Of a stretch of DNA of 64,000 nt, positions 1 to 7,723 are shown piece by piece; position 1 is the stretch's first letter; each line of letters opens with the position of its first letter. The position numbers were made by a program, and so were the translations under genes. The notes beneath the pieces are model-generated. The model saw only the letters and a program-made list of their open reading frames with translations, had not been told where the DNA came from and made no database searches. The DNA comes from Streptomyces sp. MNU76 (GTDB lineage: Bacteria; Actinomycetota; Actinomycetes; Streptomycetales; Streptomycetaceae): assembly GCF_020982545.1 (NCBI RefSeq), contig NZ_JAJKLK010000007.1:186001-250000 (forward strand), given 5' to 3'.

Positions 1-2
1 CC

Positions 3-332
3 GTCGGGGTCACTCTTGACGCTGACGCTGGCGTCGCACGGGTTATCACCCGCAAATCCAGTAAGAAAGTCACCAACATCCTTGCCGCGCACCCCGGTCA
101 GGCTCGCGCAGCCGTCTGCCAAGTCGATGGAGGGCGCTGGGCCACGCTGGAGGGCACAGCCGAAGTCCGTACGCACCCGGACGCTGTCGACGATGCCGTA
201 GCGCGCTACGGCAACCGATACCGTCGGACGCCCGCGCCGGATCCCGAGCGAGTGGTCATCGAGATCACCATCGAGCGAGCCATGGGTAACGTGGACGTGC
301 CCAAGCCGAAAGCCGCGAACGCCGCTGACTAG
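3..332 (+). CDS. PPOX-class F420-dependent-type oxidoreductase, C-terminal part
   Basis: This is the 3' end of a gene that begins before the window; it stays open from base 3 to a TAG at 330-332 and encodes about 109 residues. The stretch with ITRKSSKKVTNI, AAVCQVDGGRWATLEGTAEV and VVIEITIERAMGNV has the beta-barrel pattern of the pyridoxamine-phosphate-oxidase-like family (often F420-dependent in actinobacteria). Such proteins are usually 130-150 residues, so most of it is present. The N-terminus and start cannot be seen. The substrate is not predictable. The stop codon overlaps the end of the convergent dioxygenase gene by four bases. Confidence 0.65.
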   Translation, partial: VGVTLDADAGVARVITRKSSKKVTNILAAHPGQARAAVCQVDGGRWATLEGTAEVRTHPDAVDDAVARYGNRYRRTPAPDPERVVIEITIERAMGNVDVPKPKAANAAD

Positions 333-1093
333 GTGTTCGATCCACGGCGGAATTCGGACAGCGGATTGGTGACGGCCTCCCGCCACCGCTCCCGGTGACC
401 GCTGGCGTGGAGCCGGTAGTACACCGTCTCGCGTCGCCCTTCGTCGGCCGCACCGTCGTGGTTGCCGATGTTGTGAGCAAGCAAGTAGTGGGCGAACAGC
501 ACGCTGCCTGCGGGACCGACCGCCTGCGTCGACTCGCCCAGTTCGACCTTGGGGTATGGGCCCGGATTCATGTCCTCGACGCGCGCGAGGGCGTCTGCGC
601 CACGTTGAGCCAGGTACTGCCCGAAGCGCAGATGGGTGCCCGGCCAGACCCACAGGTTCCCCCGGTGCCGCTGGCAATGGTCGGTGAGCCATACGCCGGC
701 CAGCAGCGAGAAGGAGCCTGGGCGTCCGTCCGGTTCACCCGGCGTCAGGCCGTCAACGTGCGGGCCGCCAGGCCGCTGCGGCCACGGCGGGACCGTTGTC
801 GCCACCTGCGCGAAATCAGGGTCCTGCACATCGAGATCCGAACGCAGCAGCTGGCCGGCAAGCTCCCCGACACCCGTCTCCCGGTAGAAGTCGAGCAGTG
901 GATGCCCCTCCGGGGCGAAGCGCGGCCACAGGAAATACGGTCCGACGTGATCGTCGGCGTGAGGTTGCTGCTCCAGCAACGCAGCGACCAGCTCGCGCCC
1001 TTCGGCGATCTGCTCGCCGCTGAGCACGTCGGGGATCACCACGAACCCCTGTCGGCGGAACGCGGTCCTCGTCTCGGCGGTGATCGTCACCAT
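329..1093 (-). CDS. phytanoyl-CoA dioxygenase (PhyH) family protein
   Basis: The 254-residue product looks like a non-haem Fe(II)/2-oxoglutarate dioxygenase of the PhyH type. An HxD iron-binding pair lies in GGPHVDGLT, a distal His in AHYLLAHNIGNH, and an Arg suited to 2-oxoglutarate in RRETVYYRL. The family hydroxylates small molecules and is common in natural-product loci, but nothing here fixes a substrate. The ATG at 1093 was preferred because the conserved fold starts soon after; a start 36 bases upstream is also open. The gene is alone on its strand, with 366 bases before the next minus-strand gene ends. Confidence 0.7.
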   Translation of the reverse strand: MVTITAETRTAFRRQGFVVIPDVLSGEQIAEGRELVAALLEQQPHADDHVGPYFLWPRFAPEGHPLLDFYRETGVGELAGQLLRSDLDVQDPDFAQVATTVPPWPQRPGGPHVDGLTPGEPDGRPGSFSLLAGVWLTDHCQRHRGNLWVWPGTHLRFGQYLAQRGADALARVEDMNPGPYPKVELGESTQAVGPAGSVLFAHYLLAHNIGNHDGAADEGRRETVYYRLHASGHRERWREAVTNPLSEFRRGSNT

Positions 1094-1459
1094 GACGTTA
1101 AGTGCAGCAGGCAGCGCCTTCTCCAGCAATCGAATTACCCGCTGCGCGCCGTGCCCGCACGCCGGTCGCAGTCAGTGCCGACATCTCGTACAAGATCAAC
1201 GCCGAAGCTCATCGACCGTGGCGCTGACGGGCTTCCGCCATCCGGCTGGGGGCTCGCCACCTGCGGACACTGCCTATGGTGGAGGAGCGGGCGTGCGGTC
1301 CTTCGCTCTGCTGGAAGCCGAGGAGCGCGGGCGGAGATCCTCGGCCGCTACGGCACGGACAGCGTGGTCGGGCGATTCACCGCAGGACCGCACCCGCCAA
1401 CCACGAGAGCGTGGCGCGGGTGCAGGCCGACAAGGCTGGGCCGACGCTGTAGGCCCTGA
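1094..1459 (+). other. intergenic stretch with a possible decayed gene remnant
   Basis: No intact gene is visible. On the plus strand around 1325-1452 one frame reads AEILGRYGTDSVVGRF and, after a frame change, NHESVARVQADKAGPTL before a TAG at 1450. Together these look like the broken end of a coding sequence that I do not recognise. There is no good start or ribosome site. Confidence 0.25.
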
Positions 1460-1927
1460 TCAGCCCAGATAGGGGTAATTGCCAGAGAGGTAGTGGCCGA
1501 TCTGCTCCCGCATGCTCGCGTGGATGTCGAGGCCACCAAGTTCCTCGGGAAGAACCCAGCGCACGCCGTCGGCCTCGTCGTTCACCGTCGGAGCGCCGCC
1601 GACCGGGCGGCCGATGTAGGCGGCTTCGTACTGCTGCCGGATCTCACCGTCGGTGTACTCGATGATGTGCGCCGGGTTCGAGTAGACGCCCAGGAACCCG
1701 GTGACCTCGGCGACGATGCCGGTCTCCTCCTCGCATTCGCGGACGGCGCACTGCGCGGGGCTCTCCCCGATGTCCTGGGCGCCACCCGGCAGGGCCCACT
1801 GTCCGGTGTCGCGGCGTCGCTGGAGAAGGATCGCGCGCTCGTCATTGACGACGAGGAGGTTGCAGGCCGGGATCAGTGTGTTGGCCTTGGGCGCCTTCGG
1901 GGCGTTGTAGTACTCAGTCCTGCCCAC
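1460..1927 (-). CDS. NUDIX hydrolase
   Basis: The 155-residue protein is the usual size for a single NUDIX domain. It carries a complete NUDIX box (G-x5-E-x7-RE-x-EE-x-G-I) in the segment from GAQDIGES to REC and EEETGI, which binds the metal used to hydrolyse nucleoside-diphosphate-linked substrates. The specific substrate is unknown. The GTG start at 1927 follows an AGGAG about ten bases upstream. Its first 14 bases overlap the end of a broken regulator fragment, suggesting it was once the second gene of a coupled regulator-NUDIX pair. Confidence 0.85.
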   Translation of the reverse strand: MGRTEYYNAPKAPKANTLIPACNLLVVNDERAILLQRRRDTGQWALPGGAQDIGESPAQCAVRECEEETGIVAEVTGFLGVYSNPAHIIEYTDGEIRQQYEAAYIGRPVGGAPTVNDEADGVRWVLPEELGGLDIHASMREQIGHYLSGNYPYLG

Positions 1928-2120
1928 GCTGGTGGTGCTCCTGACGGTCGGGCGCCCAGGGGCGCGCGGTGTTCCATACGGCTTCGAAGTTCTCGGTGTA
2001 GCGGTCGCACAAGTCGGTGCCGCTCGTACGCCGGAACTGGAAGAGGGGGTTGGCGCTTGCCGGCTGGACTCAGGTGTAAGGATTGACCAGCAGCTGATCG
2101 TTGTAGGCGAACTCCGTCAC
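1914..2120 (-). pseudogene. C-terminal fragment of a regulator, interrupted by TGA
   Basis: The minus-strand frame from GTG 2120 to TGA 1914 reads VTEFAYNDQLLVNPYT, a TGA, then VQPASANPLFQF, CDRYTENFEAVWNTARPW and on to the end. The sequence either side of the stop is continuous and coding-like, and it resembles the C-terminal ligand-binding tail of actinobacterial XRE-type regulators, where I recall a Trp often follows NPxT. TGA is one transition from TGG. No helix-turn-helix part is present, because the ABC transporter gene ends 24 bases upstream. I read it as a degraded regulator, not two peptides. The family match is from memory. Confidence 0.45.
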
Positions 2121-2143
2121 GTCTCTTGACGATCCGCTCCATT

Positions 2144-4114
2144 TCAGAACAGGACGTGCTGGTCCGGCGAGACGACCTCAGCCGACGCGGTGGGGGCTGG
2201 GACGCGCCCCGTGCGCTCGTTTTGCAGATCCCACAGTTCACGGAACAATCCGTCGCGGTGGGCGAGGAGTTCGTCGAAGGTACCGTCCTGAATGACAGTT
2301 CCTTTACTCAGGACAACGATGCGGTCCGCGATCGCCACATTGGTGAGCCGATGGGTGACCAGGACGACGGCGCGGTCTGCGGCGAGGCGGCGGAGGCCGG
2401 TAAAGATGCGGTGCTCGGCCCGCGGGTCGAGGGCGGCCGTCGGCTCGTCCAGCACCAAGAGCCCGGCCGGGCGGTGGAATGCTCGGGCGAGTGCGATGCG
2501 CTGCCACTGCCCGCCCGAGAGTTCCTGTCCGCCCCACCATTCCTTGGCGAGCAGGGTGTTCAGGCCGTTGCGCAGACCGTCGACGACCTCGTCGGCGCCC
2601 GCCGCGTGGGCTGCGGCGAGTACGGCGGCGTCCCCGTCCTTGGTGGGCTGGCCGAGGGTGATGTTCTCCCGTGCTGACAAGGGCCAGTTCGCGTAGGACT
2701 GCGGTACGACGGCGACTCGCTCCCAGGCTGCGTGCGCGTCCAACTCACGTGCGTCGGCGCCGTCCCACGTGATCGCTCCGTCGTCGGGCAGGTACAGCGA
2801 GGACAGGAGCTTGCTGAGGGTGGTCTTGCCCGAGCCGTTCTCGCCCACGAGGGCGACGACCTCGCCCCGCCGGACTTCCAGGGATACGTCGCTGACGGCT
2901 GGGCGATCGGCGCTCGGATACCTGAAGGTGACGTTCTCGGCGCATACGACCGTGGGTCCGGTCGGCTTCTGGGTGCCGCGGTCGATGCGGTGGCCGCCGG
3001 CTTCGTCGATGAAGTCGGCCCAGTCGTCCAAGTACATGCCGGTACGGAAGAGTTGGGCGCCATAGCCGACGATTCCGTCCAGCCCGGCGCTGACACGCCC
3101 CAGAGCAAGGAACGCGGTACCGAGGGCGGCGACCGAGATCTGACCGGCGGACACCAGCAGCGCCAGGGCCGCCCAGACCACGGCGTGGGCGAGGCCTCCC
3201 GTGGCTCCGCCGACCAGGGAGATCCGGGCGGCGCGCCAGGTGGCCTGGTCGGTCGTCCTGTCGATCCGCGCTCCGGCCGTGCGGTACTTGCCGAGCAGGA
3301 ACGGGGCCATGGTGCCGGAGCGGACCTGGTCGGCGGTCTGTTTGTCGACCAGGTACCAGCGCAGCATCCCCAGCAGTCGGCGATCCTTCGAGGTGGCGAG
3401 TGAGGCGATGTAGCTGATGCGGGCCGCTCGCACGCTGGCCACACCCTTCGGCAGCGCGGCAAGGAGGAGCAGCGGCAGAAGGATCGGGTGCACGGCAGTC
3501 AAGACACACGCAGAGGCGATCAGCGACGCCGACGCCGCGAGGATGTACTGGGTCTCCGTCAGGAGGTCCCGGGAGACCTCCACGCCGCGGTCGGCCGCAT
3601 CCCACCGGTCGTTGTATCCGGGGTTGTCATACGCGGACAGTTCCGCCTTGGTCGCGGCATCGAGGAGCTTGAGTTCGGCTTCGCGGGAGATACGAGGCGC
3701 CAGCCGGGCCGACAACGACGACGAGGCGATGCCCAGGAGAGCGCGCAGACCGATGGCCCCGGTCAGCACGGCCAAGGACGGTGCGGCATCCCTGAGTTGG
3801 TCGCTGCTGATGTGCTGGGAGGCGATCAACGGCTTGATCGCTCCGGTGGTGGCCATCAGCCCGAACGCTTCCAGCACCCCGGAGAGGACCTGAACAACCA
3901 GCAGGGCGATGACCGCGTTGCGGTCCACCTGCCAGCCCAGGGCGAGGGCGCGACGGATCAACTGGGGTAGGCGGCGAGCCATGGAGCGGCTGGTGATGGC
4001 GTTGGCGGCCTCGATACGGCGGTCGCCGGGGATGGCGAACCTCAGTTCCTCGTCTGACACCTCCGCGTCTTCGGGCGGCGTGGCCTTCTGGGCGGTTTTC
4101 GGGGCGGTCGTCAT
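2144..4114 (-). CDS. ABC transporter, fused permease and ATPase (exporter type)
   Basis: The 656-residue half-transporter has an N-terminal membrane domain with several hydrophobic segments (roughly residues 60-350) and a C-terminal ATPase. Visible motifs are Walker A GENGSGKTT near residue 423, signature LSGGQWQR near 530, Walker B LLVLDEPTAALD and the H-loop LVTHRL. This layout fits a homodimeric exporter of peptides, lipids or drugs. The ATG at 4114 was chosen because it overlaps the stop of the preceding small gene (ATGA), implying translational coupling. It is the last intact gene of the kinase/methyltransferase operon and may export that operon's product. Confidence 0.9.
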   Translation of the reverse strand: MTTAPKTAQKATPPEDAEVSDEELRFAIPGDRRIEAANAITSRSMARRLPQLIRRALALGWQVDRNAVIALLVVQVLSGVLEAFGLMATTGAIKPLIASQHISSDQLRDAAPSLAVLTGAIGLRALLGIASSSLSARLAPRISREAELKLLDAATKAELSAYDNPGYNDRWDAADRGVEVSRDLLTETQYILAASASLIASACVLTAVHPILLPLLLLAALPKGVASVRAARISYIASLATSKDRRLLGMLRWYLVDKQTADQVRSGTMAPFLLGKYRTAGARIDRTTDQATWRAARISLVGGATGGLAHAVVWAALALLVSAGQISVAALGTAFLALGRVSAGLDGIVGYGAQLFRTGMYLDDWADFIDEAGGHRIDRGTQKPTGPTVVCAENVTFRYPSADRPAVSDVSLEVRRGEVVALVGENGSGKTTLSKLLSSLYLPDDGAITWDGADARELDAHAAWERVAVVPQSYANWPLSARENITLGQPTKDGDAAVLAAAHAAGADEVVDGLRNGLNTLLAKEWWGGQELSGGQWQRIALARAFHRPAGLLVLDEPTAALDPRAEHRIFTGLRRLAADRAVVLVTHRLTNVAIADRIVVLSKGTVIQDGTFDELLAHRDGLFRELWDLQNERTGRVPAPTASAEVVSPDQHVLF

Positions 4115-4311
4115 CGGCTCCACCCCTCCGCCGCCATCCGCTGCCTGGCCCGGATAGCGTCGACCGCGGTCGCGACGTACGGCGCGGCTGCCTCGGCCGC
4201 CCGTTGCCGGTCGATCAGTGTGCGATACAAGACGTCCCCCTGTGGGTGAGGTGCGGATGGGGCCACCGCTGGGCTGCTGTGCGCGCTGGCATGGTCCGAA
4301 TGAGTGGGCAT
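4111..4311 (-). CDS. 66-residue hypothetical protein
   Basis: This small gene sits between a kinase and an ABC exporter. Its ATG (4311) lies just after the kinase stop and about eleven bases from a GGAGG; its stop overlaps the exporter start. The product has a Ser/Pro/His-rich N-terminal half (HSDHASAHSSPAVAPSAPHP) and a helical, Arg/Ala-rich C-terminal half. There is no signal peptide, membrane segment or recognisable domain, and no Cys. The position would suit a modified-peptide precursor or an accessory subunit, but the sequence itself proves neither. Good ribosome site and tight spacing make it likely to be translated. Confidence 0.6.
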   Translation of the reverse strand: MPTHSDHASAHSSPAVAPSAPHPQGDVLYRTLIDRQRAAEAAAPYVATAVDAIRARQRMAAEGWSR

Positions 4312-4312
4312 G

Positions 4313-5368
4313 TCACGTGCCACCTCCGTCCGCCCCAAGGCGGGCGAACGCATCGTCGAGGTCACCTATGTGGTTCAACAGGCGGCGAATGGTGGTCTGT
4401 CTCTCGCTCCAGTACTGCCTCAGGTCCGCCTCGGCTTCCTGCGGAAGGTCGTATTCGGCGGTCGTGGCGCCGTAGAAGCTGAACAGCATGTACAGGAGCG
4501 CGACCCGGGCGCAGGACTGCACTTCCGCCAAGGGGACGCCGGGGTTCTCCGCGTAGTAGGCCCCCACCATCGCCAGCGCGCAGGCGGCCCAGTCCGGGCT
4601 GTTGGCGACGGTGCGCGGGTCGAGCGCGGCCCGGCCCAACTCCCAGGCCGGCATTCCGGTCGCGCAGCGGAAGTCGATGACCCCGGTGACGGCATCGGCG
4701 AGGACGATCAGGTTGGTACGGGTGAGGTCCGCGTGCAGAGCCTGTTCCACCAACGCGTCGGGCAACTGCTCCCGCAGCCGGTGGACATGACCGTGCAGGT
4801 CCTCACGCCGGTGATCGAGGTCGACCCGCAGTTGCCCGAGATCGTCGTGTCCCTGCCGCAGGCCCGTGGCCATCACGCTGTCGCACTTCGCGACCGCGTC
4901 CTCAACGGCACCGGCCCGCCAACGGGACTGCTGCACACGCTTCGGCAGCGGATACGCGGCCAGGACGCGGTGCATGCGCCCCATCACGACACCGATGTGT
5001 TCGGCAAGGGAAACCGTCATCGCCGAGGTGGCCACGCGACCGGGCGCCTCGTTGACGACCGCCCATACTCTGCCCTCCGAGATCGTGACGAGGTTGCCGT
5101 CCGCGTCGGACCACACGCGCGGGACAGGAAGCCGCGCGGCGCGGCAGTACTCCGACATGTCCAACGCTGCCCGTGCCGCATCCACATCCGCGACCGACCG
5201 ATACTCCTTGACGAACAGCCGCAATCCGTCCGCGGTCAGAACCCGCCGGGTGATCGTGTCCGTGCCCATGGGTACCGGCTCGATCACGTCGACAACGAAC
5301 CCGTACCGGTCTTCCAGCACGTCAGCTGTCAACTCCGCGCCCCAGTCCGCCTCGCTCATCCCCGTCAC
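4313..5368 (-). CDS. APH-family phosphotransferase (second kinase of the operon)
   Basis: The 351-residue product has the aminoglycoside-phosphotransferase/choline-kinase fold. A nucleotide-binding Lys is in RLFVKEYRS, the catalytic loop is HADLTRTNLIV and the metal-binding Asp follows in GVIDFRCATG. Family members phosphorylate antibiotics, amino alcohols or other small molecules, and some act in natural-product pathways. The GTG at 5368 overlaps the methyltransferase stop (GTGA); an ATG nine bases later is an alternative. It is only distantly similar to the other kinase of the operon, so the pair probably has different substrates. Confidence 0.8.
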   Translation of the reverse strand: MTGMSEADWGAELTADVLEDRYGFVVDVIEPVPMGTDTITRRVLTADGLRLFVKEYRSVADVDAARAALDMSEYCRAARLPVPRVWSDADGNLVTISEGRVWAVVNEAPGRVATSAMTVSLAEHIGVVMGRMHRVLAAYPLPKRVQQSRWRAGAVEDAVAKCDSVMATGLRQGHDDLGQLRVDLDHRREDLHGHVHRLREQLPDALVEQALHADLTRTNLIVLADAVTGVIDFRCATGMPAWELGRAALDPRTVANSPDWAACALAMVGAYYAENPGVPLAEVQSCARVALLYMLFSFYGATTAEYDLPQEAEADLRQYWSERQTTIRRLLNHIGDLDDAFARLGADGGGT

Positions 5369-6168
5369 CGTTCTTTGCGCGCGGAGGGGCGGCTGGCGGT
5401 GAGCACGGTGAAGGCGTTTCCCTCCGGGAGCTGCCCACCCTCCGCGAAAGGGGCAAGGGCACCTGCGAGTGCCGCCTCGAAGGCATCCAGGCGGTCGCCG
5501 AACAGGTGCTGGGCTGCGAACGACGTCGAGTACAGGTAGCCGATGACCTGGTCGACGCTCCACTTGCGGTGCACGGGAACGATCGTGGAGGTGACATCGC
5601 AGAAGTCGGACGCGCGCAGCACCTCCTCATAGGGCGGTCCCACCGGGCTGAAGAAGCCGTCGCCCGCGCGCCGCTGTTCGCCGAGGAACTCCTGGACGAC
5701 TTCTCGTGCGGCCTGCTGCCAGGAACAGTTTCCTGTCCACAGGCTGCGATCGCTGAACACCGCGACCACACCATCCGGTGCGACGTACTCACTGAGCCGG
5801 TCAAGGAAGCGGGGCTGGTCAAGCCAGTGAAAGACACGACCGCAGGTCACGAGATGCGGCCGCCATCCCTCTGGGGGCACGAAGTCCTCCGCCAGCGCGT
5901 GCCGGGTCTGCAACCGGTGGTCGGTGGAGAGCACGGGGCGGAGCACGGCTTCGGCCTCAGCGAGCATCGTCGGCTCGGCATCGACCGCGAACAGATCGTC
6001 GAAGTACGGCAGGAGCGCGTAGACAACGAGCCCTGGGCCGGTACCGATGTCCATAAGGCGCCGCGGAGAACTCTTGGGAGCCGCTTGGTCGAGGAGGGCG
6101 GCGACATCGGTCGGGATGCCGGGGCGAAAGCGCCGGTAATAGGAGGCGGTGCCGGCAAAGGCGTTCAC
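5365..6168 (-). CDS. class I SAM-dependent methyltransferase
   Basis: The 267-residue product has a Rossmann methyltransferase core. Motif I is LMDIGTGPGLVVYAL, the acidic residue ending strand 2 is in FAVDAEPTML, and motif IV is the segment with TCGRVFHWLDQPRFL. The substrate is unknown. A GTG at 6168 overlaps the stop of the upstream kinase (GTGA); an in-frame GTG nine bases further upstream is also possible. Lying between two kinases that share stop/start overlaps with it, it very probably acts in the same pathway. Confidence 0.8.
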   Translation of the reverse strand: MNAFAGTASYYRRFRPGIPTDVAALLDQAAPKSSPRRLMDIGTGPGLVVYALLPYFDDLFAVDAEPTMLAEAEAVLRPVLSTDHRLQTRHALAEDFVPPEGWRPHLVTCGRVFHWLDQPRFLDRLSEYVAPDGVVAVFSDRSLWTGNCSWQQAAREVVQEFLGEQRRAGDGFFSPVGPPYEEVLRASDFCDVTSTIVPVHRKWSVDQVIGYLYSTSFAAQHLFGDRLDAFEAALAGALAPFAEGGQLPEGNAFTVLTASRPSARKER

Positions 6169-7061
6169 GAACTCCACCCGCCCCACATGCGCGTGCGGTT
6201 CTCCAGGCTCAGGTTCTCCAGCATGGTGTGGGCCTCGTCGACGAGACCGATGTCGTGGTGCTTGATTCCCCAGGACAGCGAGTCGAGCGCGTCCAGAGCC
6301 CCGTACGTCCGGCACGCCGCCAGTTCCTCCTCGGTGAGCTGACGGCCGTACCCATGGTGGACGGCGGAATTGAGGTCAGGACGGTGGATCAAGATCCGGT
6401 AGCGCAGGCGGCTGAAGTCCCGGCGGGCGGCGGGCTGGAGTTCGGCCCTCTCAAAGTCGATGATCCGTAGCCACTGCTCGGTCTCGTCCCACAACCAGTT
6501 CTTGGGCATGTAGTCGCCATGCGCCGCCACCTGAGGCAGACGCGGCGGAGCCTCCTTGAGGAGCGCACGCACCAACGTGATCTCATGCTCCGGCACATGC
6601 CGCGCAGCACCGTCGAGCAGCTTCTCAACCGTCTCGTCCCATGCCTCCTCGGTCACGTCCTCGGTCGGCCCGTCCGCCGCCGCAGCGTGGTGCCGGGCAA
6701 GGAGTTCGCCGGCCTGCTCGTATGCCTTGCGCTCCTGCTCGGCCGGAAGGCGCAGCGTGACCAGGCTCCGCCCGGGCACCGCGGTAACCAGGACGGTGCG
6801 CGTCTCCGCATCAGCAGCGACCAGCTCGGGCGCACGGTCTTCACCTAGGGAGACCGTCCACTTCTGATAGGCGTCGACTTCGCGCCGGTGCAGCTTGGGG
6901 GAACCCGCGTGCTGCTTGGCGAACCACCGCTCACCGCCAGATCCGTTGACCTCCCAGACCGACGGCCGGATGTCACCTGGCCGGGGATGTTCGGCTACGA
7001 CGGTGTACGTGTCGGTCACCGATCCCACCAACTGGTGGAGTGCGCTGGGCATGTCGGTCAC
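6165..7061 (-). CDS. APH-family phosphotransferase (first kinase of the operon)
   Basis: This 298-residue protein opens the operon. It shows a possible ATP-binding Lys in RWFAKQHAG, the catalytic loop AAHGDYMPKNWLW and the metal Asp in RIIDFERAE, all typical of aminoglycoside/choline-type kinases. The GTG at 7061 has a GGAAGG about ten bases upstream; the ATG at 7052 is an alternative. No membrane segment or signal is present, so it is cytoplasmic. Its substrate cannot be read from the sequence; in this context it may be a biosynthetic intermediate or the product (self-protection). Confidence 0.8.
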   Translation of the reverse strand: MTDMPSALHQLVGSVTDTYTVVAEHPRPGDIRPSVWEVNGSGGERWFAKQHAGSPKLHRREVDAYQKWTVSLGEDRAPELVAADAETRTVLVTAVPGRSLVTLRLPAEQERKAYEQAGELLARHHAAAADGPTEDVTEEAWDETVEKLLDGAARHVPEHEITLVRALLKEAPPRLPQVAAHGDYMPKNWLWDETEQWLRIIDFERAELQPAARRDFSRLRYRILIHRPDLNSAVHHGYGRQLTEEELAACRTYGALDALDSLSWGIKHHDIGLVDEAHTMLENLSLENRTRMWGGWSS

Positions 7062-7188
7062 GTCGGTGCGCCCTTCCGCTGGCTGAGCCGCCCAGCCGAG
7101 CCACAGCATGTGACTGGATGAGCGCGCAGGGTATTCACGTGTGGGTGGGTAGCTTGCCAAGAGCCACTGACAATGCGGCCTGAGCTGG

Positions 7189-7689
7189 TCATTTGCTCGT
7201 CAGGAGACGAAGGACGGTGCCGGAGGCCATCTCGAGGAGGAACTCGCCGAGAACTCCGTACCTCCAGCCGAGCGTCACCAGATGCGGGTCGTTGTCCGCC
7301 TCGACCCGCTCCCGTAACGCTCGCATTCGTCTCAGAGCTTCGTCGCGGCTGATGCGAGCGCTCGCCGCGTACTCCTTTGACGTCGCACCGATGGCGACCA
7401 TCCGCCACGTCTCGATCTCTGCGTCCGAGAAGACTCCGGGGAGAGCGGCTTTCTCGGGGTGTCGGAGCTGCTCGGTGACGAAGCAGGCATGGACGACGGC
7501 GGCCCGGCCACGTACGCCGAGCTTCTGTCCGCAGTGCTTCAACTGCACGTTGATCGTGCCGGCGGTGATCGTGAGGTCGGAGGCGATCGCGTCGGTGCTC
7601 TTGCCCTCCGTGACCTTCTGGACGATCCGGATCTGTGCGGGTGTCAGGTCGAGCGATGTCGGGGACGGGCGCGCCGGTCGGGCACTCAC
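7189..7689 (-). CDS. LuxR-type regulator, small
   Basis: The 166-residue product has a GerE/LuxR helix-turn-helix in its N-terminal half (LTPAQIRIVQKVTEGKS, then TITAGTINVQLKHCGQKL). A second helical segment with SDAEIETWRMVAIGAT and ISRDEALRRMRALRERV looks like a diverged copy of the same domain. There is no receiver or sensor domain. The GTG at 7689 was chosen because the domain begins just after it. It is the third gene of a set with a glutamine-synthetase-like enzyme and a permease, so it probably controls them. Confidence 0.65.
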   Translation of the reverse strand: MSARPARPSPTSLDLTPAQIRIVQKVTEGKSTDAIASDLTITAGTINVQLKHCGQKLGVRGRAAVVHACFVTEQLRHPEKAALPGVFSDAEIETWRMVAIGATSKEYAASARISRDEALRRMRALRERVEADNDPHLVTLGWRYGVLGEFLLEMASGTVLRLLTSK

Positions 7690-7723
7690 GGGAGCTCTGG
7701 ATCCTTTCGGTGAGGAATGGCTG

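Noticed and set aside
4111..7061. Class V lanthipeptide operon
   Set aside because: APH-like kinase, methyltransferase and exporter are suggestive, but no HopA1-like gene and no Ser/Thr/Cys-rich precursor C-terminus were seen.
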